Under the pieces are notes generated by a model. The model saw only the letters and a list, made by a program, of their open reading frames with translations, was not told the origin of the DNA and did not search any database. Positions 1 through 13,258 of a DNA stretch of 64,000 nt are shown here, one piece after another (within the stretch, counting starts at the first letter, position 1; each line of letters opens with the position of its first letter). Source of the stretch: Pristionchus mayeri (taxonomy: Eukaryota > Nematoda > Chromadorea > Rhabditida > Neodiplogasteridae); NCBI GenBank assembly GCA_036245805.1, contig BTRK01000003.1, positions 7,936,001 to 8,000,000 on the forward strand, read 5' to 3'. Both the position numbers and the translations under genes were made by a program.

Positions 1-1100
1 CACACGTATAAAAACCATAAACCACTCATTTTAAAGCTCTTGATAAGCTCTTTTCACTCTGAAAAATAAATTTGCGTCTTTACCTAAACTTTTGAGAAAC
101 ACGGTCTTAATCATAGCGTTGTTAAAATTCACTTTCACAAGCTCTAGTTTGCATAGATCGATAGAGCTCGAAAAATGAGTGGGGGTCACCCAGAGCAACA
201 TTTTGTCTAAAATTGCGTTGGAAACGCGTAATTATTGATTAAAGTGAAGCACCAGAACTAACAACATGGTGTCGCGACCGTATAATTAATGATGGTCAAT
301 TCAGGAGTTGTGATTAGGCATGTTCAGGGATGATACAACTGACGGAAACTTGTTTCTGATTTTTTTGCTAATCCGACACGTTGATCGATCCTTACGTGAG
401 TGGCGTGATAGATCAATCACAGCGTTCATTCTAAACCAAATGACTTGATCAAAAAATAATTCGAAAGCTCTGCACATGTGCTTTCGATATATCACTATTC
501 AAAAAAACTATATAACGCGATCCATCGTTTTTCACAGAATTGTGCTTTGCGTGAGCAATGAAATTATGATACACTGTTTGAGTAGTGAAAATATGATAGC
601 CAGCAACCATTCAAACAATTTGCCCAAAGGAAATCGAAAAATATTGATTTCCCGGTCCGTGATTCGCAGTAAACTAGTCGGCGCCTGTGCTAAAAGATCT
701 CCGTCTCATCTCTCCTCGCAGGGACAGGGCGAAGCCCTTCCCAATTTTTTTGCGATTATCTGGGGTGGGATTGACTCCGCCAGTTCTTCGTCGACTCGCT
801 TTCCCCACACTCTCTGTTGATGTAATTTCAATCACTTCTCAAGCTCTAGTGCCATTCAGATATGAAATATTGACAAACAGCCAACAGTATGATCATGTTA
901 GGACACCAGCGGTTATGTTGAGCATAGTTTGGGTGGCATGGCTTCATTTCGGATATCCCCCTTGTGGTCCCTAAACATAATGACAGTGATTTTTTGCAAC
1001 CGAGAAAAAAGGACCTCATGTTTTTACAGCCACATACAGTAAACATAAAGTAATGACTCACTGTGTGTGTGTACCGAGCTCTTACAAGAAAAATAATTGC
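1..1100. other. No gene recognised; AT-rich DNA with a short GC-richer patch
   Basis: I see no exon, RNA gene or complete element here. The patch around 690-800 is richer in C and resembles neither the module array nor the elements described below. The open frames here are short and in conflicting directions, without splice context. Confidence 0.4.
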
Positions 1101-1374
1101 ATCGAAAATGCAAGTTTTACCTTTTCACAGTGCCTGGTGATGTAATACCGCTACACTCTTTCATAAGTCGATGAGTTCACCTTTGACCGATTATTCATGT
1201 GCGTGTTGTGTGATAAAAAATATAATTATTCAGAGAGTCTTTGCACGATGTGAAGACGATTCTCATGACTAAAGGAAAGGCGTTCAGGAGGGAGGATCTA
1301 CAGAGGGAGAACAGAATGATCAAGTTGTATGAGGTGACAGGCTCTGAACTGAAAAAAAGCCGGTTGATCGCGCG

Positions 1375-1640
1375 CGTTCGGACACAAATGAGTCGGAATG
1401 AGGAATGACCTTTGTCACTTCGGACACAATTGTGTTCAAATGATTAAAACAGTAAATATTTGGGGCACAACTGTGTCCGAAACATATTGAAGAAAATCAA
1501 AAGAAGGCAAAAAGTATAGGATTTGAAATATGTTTCAGACATGTTTCGGACATAGTTGTGTCTGAGACACATTTGTATCTGAAAAGTTGGGACACATAAT
1601 TGTCTGAGACATGCTTTTGGACACAAATTGCTAACCCTAG
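1375..1640. repeat. Short degenerate repeats of a GGACACAATTGTGTCC-type palindrome
   Basis: A cluster of about seven copies of GGACACAANTGTGTCNGAAAC and its reverse complement, some separated by AT-rich spacers. The core GGACACAATTGTGTCC is self-complementary. No coding signal is present. Confidence 0.55.
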
Positions 1641-1904
1641 TCGCACTCTAATTCGCACACCCAAAAAGGAGGGCAAGGACTTTTGAATATGTATCAATTG
1701 TGAAACGCACAATTCGCAGTTCCGATGTTTTGGTGGAATTGGTTAAATATTTCTAGAACTGCTCAAGGCATGGCATACGTAACAAATATAACGTAAATGG
1801 ATCTCCCCCAAGGTTTCCCCTATGCACATAAACGGTACTTCTTACTCTTGACATGACATGCTATCATTCGGATCTGTGACTCGGAATTCAGTTGCGGCGT
1901 TACT

Positions 1905-2046
1905 ACGACGCATCAACAAGGCGTCTGACCGGATTGCGAAACAGTTGCGAAATGAGGAGAGAGAGAGATCGCGCGTCAACAAGTTATGAAACAAGTGATT
2001 GCGAAACCTAGATACTCCGCAAGGACGGGGCCCCCGTTCCTTTGTT
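1905..2046 (-). repeat. Dispersed repeat, copy 1 (with GTTTCGCAATC motifs)
   Basis: On the minus strand this matches 7733-7860 (plus): a G/C-rich CCCGTCCTxxCGGAGTA segment, then several GTTTCGCAATC repeats, then a GTCAGACGC/GACAGACGC tail. Two copies in opposite orientation indicate a mobile or dispersed repeat. The family is not identified. Confidence 0.55.
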
Positions 2047-5000
2047 AAGATTCCCACATCATATTTTTCCGAAAAATATATTTATTATCATTATCATACC
2101 GATACCCCTGTGCAGCGATCTGTTCAATTCCTCCTCCATCTCCTAACTAAACATCATCGCGAACTTCCGTTGATCGATGGCCGAGTTCGATAAGCACCAT
2201 AAGTGAATTAATATAAATGCTAAGTAGACGTCGTCATGTAATCTAAAAATAAACGCTTTTGATGCGTGAATTTGCATCAAAATCAATAGTTTTCTTTTTG
2301 CCAGAGCCAGGTGATGTGACGCTGCATCATTGTTCCATAGGCATCAGAGTTCGCAATAGCCTTGATTTGTACGCCATGTCCGGTATAACAAAACACCAAT
2401 TCACCAAATGTGAACGGGATTGATTTTTGATAGGAGTTTCCGCACTGAATGTTGTATTTTTCTTTAATCATGAATTGTTTTTCCTTCGTGAAGTTCCTCA
2501 ATTCCGTGCGTGACTGCACTCTCTCGCTGATCAGAAAGAGAAAGGAAGGACGAGAAGAAAGGAAAGCCAAAGCCCAAAGACACACTTGATCTTACCAGAA
2601 AGTGAAAGTGCGAAAAATTTGCATGAAAAACGCGATTTTCCCATTTTGCCAGAACCTGCGAAAATAGGTTTTCGGGGGGTGCTTATCATCGTGGTCAACT
2701 TAATTTCTCGCCAATTCGACCGGTGCTGCCGGGCTGCATTTCGTTCAATTTTGTGGTTTTGTCATAACTCAGTGAGTATGATAGCAAATAACATGAAAAT
2801 CGTACAGCAAGTCAATCTTGCCATGTAGAGTCCTTTTTTTTGAATTGTCGTAGTCAATTTCAAGTCGTGATGAAAATAAAAACTATATTTCGAACATAAA
2901 GGCAAATGTGAAATTAGCTTTTTTGCATAGGTGGATGCGCCGTGTTCTTACGATCATTTTTCGTATGCTGTAAACAGTTGGGAGAATCCTATTTTTGGAA
3001 AGATCCATTTTGTATCTTCATTTTGCATTCACTCCTCCACCCTCGACGCGCTCCGCTGAAGCAAGAGTGACGAATGTGAGAATTTAATTATGTTTCATGG
3101 CGAGCAGAAGACATGTGGGAAAACGATTCCTTGCCAGAAACTTTCATAAAGTGCGAATTTGCTCGGAAATGCGAGTTTCCCATTTTAACAGAACCAGGCG
3201 ATGTAATGAAGCACCATCGTTTCATAAGTCTGAGAGTTTGCACTCTCATTATTTTTTTCCAAATGAGGAGTTTTAATAAACCACAAATAACAACTGGAGA
3301 GCGGCAATACGCTTTCTTGAACATTCGTAATTATGATAATTGTCTTGATTTGCCCGCCAATTCAAACACTATTGCGATAATCCTTAAAGCTCGAAAGTCA
3401 TTGTTTATTTTCCAGATAGTCGCTTACCATCGGATGATCTTGGATCGAGTGCAGAACGAGCAGACCTTCTGCCAGCTCACTCCCCGAGATACTGAAGACC
3501 GTACTCGAGGTATTGCAAGATTAGACTAAACCCTTTTTTTCACAACCGACAACCTCATCAGACGGAGTCAACGTCTTCCACAGTATTAAGCGCCAGGCAT
3601 GGCACAGACAATTTCGAAAAAAAAAAACGCAACTAATACTTTAATTGAACATGAAACATACGAGAATCGCTCACTCGCTTGCTCCGAAACAGATCAGGAT
3701 CAGTTGTGTTTCAGACGCATTATGAAAAACAAACGGATTTTTAGAGTCAATTTTGATATGTTTCACAAATGATTACAATTGAAACTCGATACAGTATGCT
3801 AAAATTCCGTGTAAAAGCAAATTCGTTGCTTTTTGAATTTGAAGAAGAGCGCGAAATGAGCTTTTGCTTTTGCACGGGGCTTAATACTGTGCTTCTAGCT
3901 ATGTAGCTAATGTGAAACGCGCAAGTTGCAGTTTTGGTATAATGACGGAAGTTGTGAAAATAAACAAAAATAAAAATAAAATAGTTGCTCACGTCGCCGT
4001 GACCTCCGTTGACTATATTTCAGTTTATAACGATGAACCACTTTGAAATTTAAAATAGTCATGTGTAAGCTTTGATTTTAAAGCAGGATTATCAGCAAAA
4101 ACGCGCCTGGTTGAAATAAGTTTCAAATAAGGAGAGAGCTCTATTCAAGTCGCGTGATCTCTCACTTGTTGCTTGTGGGTCAGGGTCAACTTTGAATGAT
4201 TTAATGGTACCATAACTCAATTCAGAACTGAAATTTCAAAATCGGAATTTCGATAATGAGTTACGGTTTACAATTGTCTCGAAACTGCGTTATCTGCTAG
4301 ATTTGCTGAAAGTCCTGCTTTAATTTGAACTGAATTTTGTGATTTTATTTTTTCGCTTCATCGTGTTCCCTCATATTCGTAGCCCGTAACAATTTCAATC
4401 GCGGTTCCTTTTTTCCTAGAATAGACATTTTATCAGCCTATAAACTTCAGCACCTATTTGGTCAGCCAAATCTGATTCCTATCCATTTGATGATTCACAG
4501 AGTTATTTTTGTTCAAATGAGAGCTTTTACCACTGATCTCTTGCCAATTAGTACTTAAAGAAAGGAAATAACACGATGATATGTTTTATCTCCCGTCGCC
4601 CAAGCATCATCGCGCCCCATTGATCCGTCCGACGTTCCTTTGTTTAAACAAATCACCATTCAATATTGGAGAACAGCAAATATTCCTCTCGATACTAGTT
4701 ATATCGATGTTCCCATCAATTGTAAGAATATTTACAGTAATCGTTAATATTAGATGACAAATCATCGCTTTCAAGATCGATCGTCACCGTCTGATCATAG
4801 ATCTAGTGCAGAACAAGAAGGCATTCCACCAACTCACACCTAGATACTACAACAAGTACTCGAACTATTGTTTAGATATCTTTATTATACAATCATCATG
4901 ACTATAGATACCTAGGAAAACAAGCCACTGGTTCGAGTGAACGCCTATTGGTTATGGCGTGAATGTGAAACGCGCATATCGCTTCTGGTTCGGCGACGAA

Positions 5001-6821
5001 TGTCGTGAAGCTCGAGAATACTCTTTGCAGTTATGATCCGCGAATTATCTATACCCAATAGAATAACCGTTATTTTGTAACGATTCAGTTCCCTCTGTTG
5101 CGAGCTGTTGTTCTGTTGTTGTTGTAATCGTTAAAGCTCGATGATCAAAGATCATATTCCGAATCGTCGCTCATCTTTGTTCTACTGGAAGTAAGGCTGA
5201 TGAGGTATCTCGACAGACCTTCTGCCATCTCACCCCCCCCCCCACTTCGAGATTTAAGAAGTTACCTCAGGTTATAATGCCATGTTCATTGCACAATTAT
5301 TGTGATTGCTAGCGACGATTCTCTACTAAGAAACTGGAACGAAAATAAACCACCGGTTATGCCTTGAGAGTGAAACGTGCATGTGGCGTTAGAATCATCT
5401 CACTCTAACATTTACTTGCAAGATATAATTTACTTGACAAGTTTCTGCAGTGTAGCAAATGTGAAGATTAATATCAAGGCATGGCGAAGAGTAGAGTTCG
5501 GAAGGGGATACGAGTTTCAAGAGCGAGGTTTAGGGCTGAGGTATTATACTGTAACAATAGAAGCTAGATTCGGGTTAGAAAAACATTTTTAAAAATGTGG
5601 CTGCTCATTCGATAATTGACACGTTATAAGGAAATTGACGAGAACATTACGGGGTTGTTAAATAGTTCAAATACACTATTGCACATATTTTCCCGTTTTG
5701 GCATAACCAGGTGATTTTATGAGCTCGCTTGCCTAAGAATCGAGCACAGCCCGGCACATCCCAAAAATCTCCGAAACTGAGTGAATTGATGTTCTGTCAC
5801 GTCACACTCGAGATGCCCCAGAGGTTCGGTATTTATTATTTTGTCATGTTCATTATCCTTCCGCATTTAGTATTATCAGGTAAACCGAATACAAGATATT
5901 GAAACGGACGAACGCCTACGGGCTATATCTTGAATGTGAAACGCGAATCTCGCTTCCGATTTGAGGACTACTGTAGCGAGAATATTGTTTATTGTTAGGA
6001 TCCACACTCAATCAATATATATATTCAAAATAATAACAATAATTATGTTTATGCCGATACTATTCCCTCTGCAGCGAGCTGCTCAACAGTTTTGCTGCAG
6101 TTTAGATTGGCATTAATAACTATTTTTTCAACGAGATGTTCAACTTTGCTCCATCTTCGATCCGAACATCATCTTTCACTTCCATCTATCGATGACCAGG
6201 GATATACGTTTTGTCGGAGGAGAGCAACGCGAATACAGAGATGGAGAGGATACTGAACTGTAGACGGAAAGGAGGAGGCACTCGTTGAGGATGGGATGTG
6301 GGTGAGAAACTGGAATTATTTGTTGCTAAACGAGGCGTAGTAGCATATGCATTTGTGAGCGTGTGAATGTTGTCAATGTTGTCAATCATGTTGTCCGCCT
6401 GGATTTATAAAAAAAAGTGCATTATCTTATTTTGCGTCGAAACGTTGGCAGTGTTTGATTAAAATATAAAAAAGTTGAAACTCTATTAATCTGTCTCTAA
6501 ATATATGAGCCGCTAATCTCATGCAAAATGTTTCCTGATTCTTAATCTAAGGGCGAATTTTAATTGATAGTGTGAGTTTTCCGTTTTGGCTGAACCAGGT
6601 GATGTGATGCCGATAAGGCCGAGAGGTCGCGCTTGCTTTGATTCCTCCATTGTGGCCTTGTGAACAATCCACTAATACAACTGGCGAGATACAAATATTC
6701 TTTCTCGTACATTCGATATGGTTGTATTGATTTTCCCACTAATTCAAATACTATTCACGCTAATCGGTAAAGCTCTAATATCAAAGATCGTCTCCCTGAT
6801 CGTCGCATGTCACCTAGGGTG

Positions 6822-7188
6822 GCGAGAATGGCTCAAGGATATCCGTCTTGTTTACCCCCTCTCGCGGCTCATCCTTGACCCCCCGTTTACAGCCTCCCTC
6901 TCTTTGGCTCGAGCCGTTTTACAACCCTGAGCCGTTTGTGAGCCGTTTTTGGCGGCACAAGAGTATCGGCAGTCTCTCCCTCGTCTCTCCCCCCCTGGCA
7001 GTTCCCCTTCCCTGCTCTCTCACATCCACACACTCTCTCGCGTCTCTTCCCCTGAACCCGTTTGTGAGACGTCCGAAACGGCTCACAAATGGCTCAAGGC
7101 TCATCTATGCCAGCGGGAAGGATATCCTCTCTATCCTTTCCTGACCCTTTCTCGCTCTCTAAAAGACGACATGTTGAGCCATTTTCGA
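6822..7188. mobile_element. Candidate MITE with CGAGAATGGCTCAA ends
   Basis: The left end GGCGAGAATGGCTCAAGG and the right end TTGAGCCATTTTCGACC are imperfect inverted repeats. Internal arms GAGCCGTTTGTGAGCCG and CGGCTCACAAATGGCTC also pair. The insert is rich in C/T and interrupts a module between its GTCGC(T)CGTCACC part and its TTCACCCTCACGAT part. It has no transposase, and I cannot define a target duplication with certainty. Confidence 0.45.
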
Positions 7189-7711
7189 CCTTCTGTCTTT
7201 TCACCCTCACGATATTACAAAAAGTAGGTCACCATTTTACCCTATTCGTTATTAAAGAATAATAATTATTTTGATTGCAACCACACAAATCCGCGAAAGA
7301 ATTGCAGCGGGTGATCGCCTTCGGGTTATGTCTTGAATTTGAAACGCGCATGTCGCTTCTGTTTCAGCGACGGGTGTAGTGAAACGCGAGAATAGTGTTT
7401 GTTGTTAGGATCTTCGCGCTTTACATATATCCGAAGTAATTAAAATACTAATAATTATAATTATTAATCAATATATCAATATTATATAAATATCAATATT
7501 TTCATCTCTGTAAAAGCTGCCCAACTCCTCCTCCATCTCCGATCCGATCATCATCGCGCACTCCCGTCAATCGATGGAAGAGTACGATAAGGATCAGAAT
7601 TGAGCGAATGGAAAGGGAAAGGAATATACATCGTAGGCCGTGTTATCTGACAGAAACTTTCATCAAGCACGAATGTTGCATCGAAAGCATGATTTTTTAA
7701 TTTAAAAACTA

Positions 7712-7880
7712 GTTCGGCTGCCCCCCGCCTTCGGCGGGGGTCCCGTCCTAACGGAGTAGGTTTCGCAATCACTCGTTTCGCAAGTTGTTGACTTCCCCCC
7801 TCCATGTTTCGCAATTGTTTCGCAATAGTTTCGCAATCCGGACAGACGCACAGACACACCCAGCGCTTTATATATAGGTA
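7712..7880 (+). repeat. Dispersed repeat, copy 2, with a CCCCGCCTTCGGCGGGG hairpin
   Basis: Begins with a perfect GC hairpin around 7724-7741 and continues with GTTTCGCAATC repeats shared with the copy at 1905-2046. It ends with a GACAGACGCACAGACAC tail and TTTATATATAG. The tail resembles 3' ends of short non-LTR or SINE elements, but a Helitron-like end hairpin is an alternative. No ORF. Confidence 0.45.
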
Positions 7881-9249
7881 TAGATATTGGCTGAACCACG
7901 TGATGTCATGCCGCACCATCGTTTCATAAGTTTGAGTTCGCATCCGCTTTGATTGCTTGTGGATTGTTGATACAACAAACAACTGATAAAACTGAGCTAT
8001 GCGCATATTTTTTTCGCGTATTCAAAAAAAAACTAACGTTCTTTATTATCCCAAAAATTCCAATTCAATTTTCACTAATCGCTAAAGTTCGAGGATCAAA
8101 TATCATATACCAGAACGTCCATCGACATCGGCGGATCATTCATCGATTGCAGAACGAGCTGACCTTCTGCCACTTCACCGCTGAGATGCTGAAGAAAGTT
8201 CGGTACATAATATTTTGCATAATTAGTTAGGTTATTATTGATCGCATTTATTTATGCCATATGCGTATGCATGCGCGTAATTGAAATTTGCTGCTGAGCA
8301 CTTGCAGGGGAAACGTTTGCATTAAAAAACGACTTTTTTCATTTTGACAGAACCAGGTGATGCGATGCCGCAATGCAATTCCATAAGTCCAAGAATCGCA
8401 CTTGTTTCGATTATTGATACACATTTGGGTGACAAAAAATCTAAAGAAAATCTGTGCACCATGAGGTCCTCGAGGCAACGGGCTTCTAATTCAGCCCTCT
8501 ATATTCAAAATAATAACAATACTTATTTCTATATCGATAGTACTCCCCCTGCAGCAAGCTGCACAACTGCACGTCTATCTCCGATCGGAAAATCATTGCG
8601 CACTTTCATCGATCGATGGACGAGTACGGTAAGGACCAGAAGTGAGCGAATGGATAGAACAGCAAAATACATCTAAGGAGTACTTGTGATCTTTCCAGAA
8701 ATCTTCACCGAGCGATACATTTACATCGAAAACACGATTTTCCCATTTTGGTAGAAGCAGGTGATGTGATGCCGCATCATCGTTTCATAAGCGCGAGAGT
8801 TTGCATTCGCTTTGATGCAATCTCCATTGAGTTCTTTGAAATATTCCACCAATAAACGAGCTGGAGAGCTTCATTTATTCTTCATTGAGCATTTGAAATT
8901 TGTTGTCATGATTTTTCCAACCATTTCAAATACTGCTATTTAATCTTCAAGGGTCAAAGATTTTTTCCGCTAATCATAAATCGCAGAGACAATCGTAGGT
9001 GCCATTTCTATCCTGCCATTACAATATTGTGCAGCACGAATATAGCACAATGTTATGTCGCAATATCACTTCCGTTCTCGTGTATATTATCGCGATCCTA
9101 TGGTATTTGTTAGCAAGGCCGCATTCCATCATGCATAATATCATTTTTTTTCATTCCCTCCCCTACAGTATCCTTCCCTCTTCCCCTACCGTACCTTCCC
9201 TCTTCCCCTACCGTACCTTCCCTCTTCCCCTACCGTACCTTCCCTCCAC

Positions 9250-9965
9250 CTCATACTGCTTGGCTCTGTCAGCGAATCGCATCAGCTTATCGTAGGTCTC
9301 GTCGTACGTGTGCTTGTCCACGATCATCAGCTCGGTGTGGCGCGTGCACAGTGCACACGATTGCACTGAATCAGAAAAGCGTAGGCCGGATAATTTTGCA
9401 ATCACGAACTCCAATTTTTTAATGCATCCCGGGATGTTCAAGATTCACGAAGCTTATTACCTTTTAGAAATCGAGTCTCGCCGATCGGATCGTGTCTTAC
9501 ATGTGTAAACAACTACTCATTACTTATCTCCCGTATCTCCTACCAAGTGACCGTAATCCCTAATCGCCGTCTCTCGCTTGTATCCCGTCAGCATCCAAAC
9601 TCGGTTATCCGCTGTCATCAGCGCCTGGATCGTCTCGGGAACGAACTACAAAATCACATTGCTTGTTTAAATGTGTTATTTGAATTCATGACCCTCTTCT
9701 TATTGCAACTGGACAGCATCAGCCGAGACATAACTCTCGTGAGACGCCCGTCATTTTTCACAGCCAGTAAACAATTTCGGCTTTCAATCTATATTGACTA
9801 AAATCACATGCGACATGCCGCACATCATTGACTACAATAACCCATCCACCTACAGTATCCCTCTTCACACCGTAAGCCCCTCACTTCCTGCAGTTTGTCC
9901 TCTATGGCCGTGGCTCCGTCCAGATCGAGATCCGACTCGATCTCCTCCGCGCAAGCAGCGAGTAC
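9250..9965 (-). pseudogene. P4-ATPase (TAT-1/ATP8A-like flippase) middle fragment, palindrome copy
   Basis: Three exon remnants read on the minus strand, in gene order. The first, about 9965-9885, encodes EEIESDLDLDGATAIEDKLQ and ends in a GTGAGG donor. The second, 9645-9562, follows a TTTTGTAG acceptor and encodes FVPETIQALMTADNRVW then MLTGYKRETAI. The third, 9365-9250, follows TGATTCAG and encodes HTELMIVDKHTYDETYDK. These correspond to the region around the conserved TGDK motif of P-type ATPases, in the class that flips aminophospholipids across membranes. The TGDK aspartate is changed to tyrosine, and upstream and downstream exons are absent, so this is a non-functional fragment. Introns carry tandem CCCTACCGTACCTTCC copies. 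Confidence 0.85.
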
Positions 9966-9967
9966 CT

Positions 9968-11039
9968 TAGGTCAGAGATTATATTCCGTTTGTATTTGTT
10001 TGTTTTCCTCATTTAGTAAGTATCAAAAGTATGAGACAATAAACTTTTTTTTAAATATATATATTTTTTGAAAACATCTACTGCTATATTTCATCAACCT
10101 CGAAATTTGCATCGAAAAATGTGAGTTTTCCCATTTTTGACAGGGCCAGGTGATGTGCTGCCGAACCATTGCTTCTTAAGAGTGACAGTTCGCTGTCGCT
10201 TTGATTTTCACCAGCCATCTGTCGCAACAAACATCAATAAAAACTGGAGAGCTGCAAATATTATTTTAGCTTATTCGAGCATACTATAGTTGTATTGATT
10301 TCCCAACCAATTCTAAGACTATTTAAGTAATTATTAAAGCTCGAGGATTAAAAATCATCATTCCAGATAGTTGCACTCATCGGCTGATCGTTGAGAACGA
10401 GCAGACCCTCTGCCACCTCCGAGATACTGCAGTTATGGCATTATTAGGCGAAAAAAAAAATAATATTACAATTATTTTGTTTTTCAACGATCACATACGC
10501 TCATCCACTAATACAATGCAACGTCTTATGGTTATGTCTCAAATGTGAAACACGCATTTCGCATGATATTATTGTGAGTACATTGAAGCGCGAGTAAATA
10601 CTGGTTGCTGTTAGAAATATTTTTTTCCGCTAATTGTATGTATTTTTGCTACAATTAATTATGATAGACCCTTTTGACAAACTTCGTTAATTGTGCATCG
10701 AAAAAGCTCGTAGGAAAAAATACCTTGTTCGCCTAGTGATTTGATGCCACATCATCGTTTAAACTGCCGTCAGTTCAATTTCATACGCCCCGTGCCGAAC
10801 AATAAACCAATATTCGACAGAGCAAATATTACGATCATACAGAGCGAGAGATCAGACCAGATGAGGAAAGAGTTGCCCAATTTATTGATTGAATTTATTG
10901 GATATTTATGTGAAATATTGCGCATTTTTGACGGAAAAGACGGAAAACGATTGTCAGGTGGAGGAGAGTTTCAAGAACGATTCAAAGTCCCGCGGAAACT
11001 GGATGGATCATTAACAGCTTGATCCGTGGGTTACAATTT
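9968..11039 (+). repeat. Module copies inside palindrome 1, left arm
   Basis: One recognisable module (GCCAGGTGATGTGCTGCCG near 10146, GAGAACGAGCAGACCCTCTG near 10392, TGTGAAACACGCA near 10543) and part of a second at about 10735-10830. The rest is AT-rich. A 93-codon open frame at 10741-11022 overlaps the module and has no family resemblance, so I do not call a gene. Confidence 0.55.
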
Positions 11040-11328
11040 GGGGGGCGGACAAAAGCAAAACGACCAAAAGCACAACTCAGCGGCGTTCGATGGGGATTTG
11101 GTCTAGAAACGTGGGAGTTGTTTCATTGTTACCAGTATGCGCTCCATTACCTTTCCCTATACGTTGATTTGGAGTGAAACTCATGATCGCCTGGTAACAA
11201 GACTTACATATGCAAAGGTAAGGGAGCGCATACTGGTAACAATGAAACAACTCCCACGTTGCTAGACCAAATCCCCATCGAACGCCGCTGAGTTGTGCTT
11301 TTGGTCGTTTTGCTTTTGTCCGCCCCCC
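11040..11328. mobile_element. Palindromic element with GGGGGGCGGAC ends (left-arm copy)
   Basis: Almost the whole 289 bp folds back. The left end GGGGGGCGGACAAAAGCAAA pairs with the right end TTTGCTTTTGTCCGCCCCCC, and inner arms with GGGAGTTGTTTCATTG and GTATGCGCTCC also pair. A related core lies at 38046-38390 with different ends, so the two form a family. No ORF of its own. Confidence 0.75.
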
Positions 11329-11439
11329 GATTCTGCGACGGGTGCAGTGAAGCGCGATACTACTGTTTGCTATTATGATCAGCACTTCATCTATATCAAA
11401 ATAAATAACAAAAATAATTATTTTTCTATCTCGATACTA

Positions 11440-13071
11440 GCTCCTCAACTCCTCCTCCATCTTCAATTTGATCATCATCACGCACTTCCGTCGATTAATT
11501 GAAGAGTACTACGATAAGGACCATAAATGAGTGAATGGACAGAAAATAGAAATGTCAAGGTTACGTGTTATCTTATCAGACACGTTCATCAAGCACGAAT
11601 TTCCATAGAAAACGCTAGTTTTCTACTTTGGCAGAACACGGTGATGTGATGCCGCAACATTGTTTCATGAGCCTGAGTATTCGCGCACGCGTTGATGTTT
11701 TACTGCCTCTTCGGGAAAAAACCATCAATAGGAGAAATATTGTCTCTGTAACATTAGGTTTTAGTTGTATTATTTTTTCCACCTCTTCAAATACTATTTA
11801 CAACAATCTTTAATCCTATATGGTCAAAGACCATATCTGTTAGATGAGCGATCTCAAACGGCTGATCATGGAGCTGTGGTATTATCTCCCTATTATTTGT
11901 CTGGCATAAACGCACGGTTTGTTTACTATGTATTTTCTAGGGTTGCCGAAAGCTTTCAAAATCCTGATCGATAAATGCTGAAATTAGGTTAACGACGAAA
12001 ATTTTGTTATTAAATTGATCAATATTCACAGTTTTTTTAACAATATTTGAACACTAGAGGAGTGTAGTTTAATACATGTGACTGGAGAACATGCAGTAGA
12101 TAAAATGGGAGGCAAACACTCCATTTTGCAGTTCTGTGACACGGAGTTCAGCAGTTCAGTTGCGTCGCCACGGCAATACAAAAACAAATGAGAGCTTGTA
12201 ATGCGTCCTCCTTTGATAATTTCTTGTTGATTGTTTGTTTCACATTGAGTACTTGACCAATCCTTCACCCGCTGCTGCAATTGTTGTTTGTACATTTGAT
12301 GTGCTATTAAAATTTTAAAAAAAATATTTCTAAACATTTTTGTCTTGCGAAGAACTTGGTTGTTATTAATATGTCTGTTAGTGGCCTTGTGAACAATCCA
12401 CCAATACAACTGGAGAGATGCAAATATTCTTTCTCGTGCATTCGATATGGTTGTCTTGATTTTCCCACTAATTCAAATACTATTCGTGCTAATCGTTAAA
12501 GCTCGACTATCAAAGAGCATCTTTCCAGATCGTCGCTCGTCACCTGATCACGGAGCAGGTGTACAACGAACAAATATTCTGTCACTTCACCTTCTCGAAG
12601 CTCCGAAGGAAGAACACCTATCGTTTTACCATGTTAATTATTCAAGAATAATAATTATTTTGATTGCAACCATCAACAGGGATTAATTGCAGCGGGTGAT
12701 CGCCTTCGGTTTATGCCTTGAATGTGAAACACGCAGGTTGCTTCTGATTTTGCGAAGGGTGTAGTGAAGCGCGCAAATACTGATTTGTAGGATACGCACT
12801 TATTAAATGAAAGTGACTGTCCTTGAGTACTCATGAGTGTCACTCCGACGCAGAATGGTCGGAGTGACACTCAAGGACCGAATGAGAAATGATAGAATGC
12901 GGGAGATCACTGGAGTATGAGATTGGAATAAGGAGACCCCCAAATGCAAAATAAAAAAATGGTCGCTGAAGTTACGGGAGATGCGAGTCAGCCACTTTAC
13001 GCGTGCGACTACCGTATGAACGCCCTACAATCGTGCGCGCCCAGCGATCTGCTCAATTCCTTCTCCATCCC
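11440..13071 (+). repeat. Module units 'X' in palindrome 1, left arm
   Basis: Contains the module blocks near 11470, 11640, 12560, 12725 and 13050. The stretch 11440-12800 has a diverged paralogue at about 42730-44560 in the same order. A hairpin GTCACTCCGAC...GTCGGAGTGAC lies at about 12837-12873. Confidence 0.6.
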
Positions 13072-13258
13072 CGATCCGATCATCATCACGTGCTTGTCGA
13101 TGGAAGAGTACAATAAGGGCCAGAAGAGCGAATAGAGAGAAAAACCAAAGTCTTGCAAGGCCTTTGCGTGATCTTATCAGTAACTTTCAGATAGCGCGAA
13201 ATTTTAATGGAAAATGCGAACTTTTGGATATAGATTAAAAAATGAAAATTGGAGAAGG
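13072..13258. other. Spacer of palindrome 1
   Basis: The 187-bp unique loop continues the interrupted module up to about 13215, then changes to AT-rich sequence. It lacks internal symmetry. Confidence 0.8.

Larger units (their letters stand above)
1100..8700 (+). repeat. Degenerate tandem module array, segment I
   Basis: This stretch is built from diverged copies of one module of about 0.6-0.75 kb, read on the plus strand. Recurring landmarks, in order, are: a block after a CTGCAG-type acceptor whose frame reads LLNSSSISDPIIIAHF (seen near 2110 and 7520, and weakly at 8560); a block with CCAGGTGATGTGATGCCGC (near 1130, 2310, 3195, 6595, 7890 and 8350); an AT-rich stretch ending in TTTCCAG followed by a frame reading VQNEQTFCHLTPEML (near 3430, 4800, 5210 and 8150); and a block with TGTGAAACGCGCA (near 1700, 3915, 4970, 5370, 5935 and 7340). 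Copies differ by indels and stops. No protein family is recognised. The blocks look like exons of an old tandem gene family, but a satellite that merely captured exons is equally possible. Confidence 0.65.
8717..13071 (+). repeat. Palindrome 1, left arm (4.36 kb)
   Basis: Every position x here pairs with about 26330-x on the opposite strand. Translations of mirrored open frames are identical or differ by single residues (for example a D/N change near 10930/15400 and an F/V change near 9710/16620), so arm identity is about 99% or higher. The arm contains a flippase fragment, a 289-bp palindromic element and several modules. Left of 8717 the match drops to ordinary module-level similarity. Confidence 0.93.

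Noticed and set aside
7724..7741. Helitron 3' end based on the CCCCGCCTTCGGCGGGG hairpin
   Set aside because: No CTRR terminus follows at the expected distance, no Rep/helicase or TC 5' end is seen, and the second copy lacks the full hairpin.
12837..12873. Rho-independent type terminator hairpin (GTCACTCCGAC stem)
   Set aside because: No T run follows, and the sequence is eukaryotic; it is a short palindrome duplicated in both arms.
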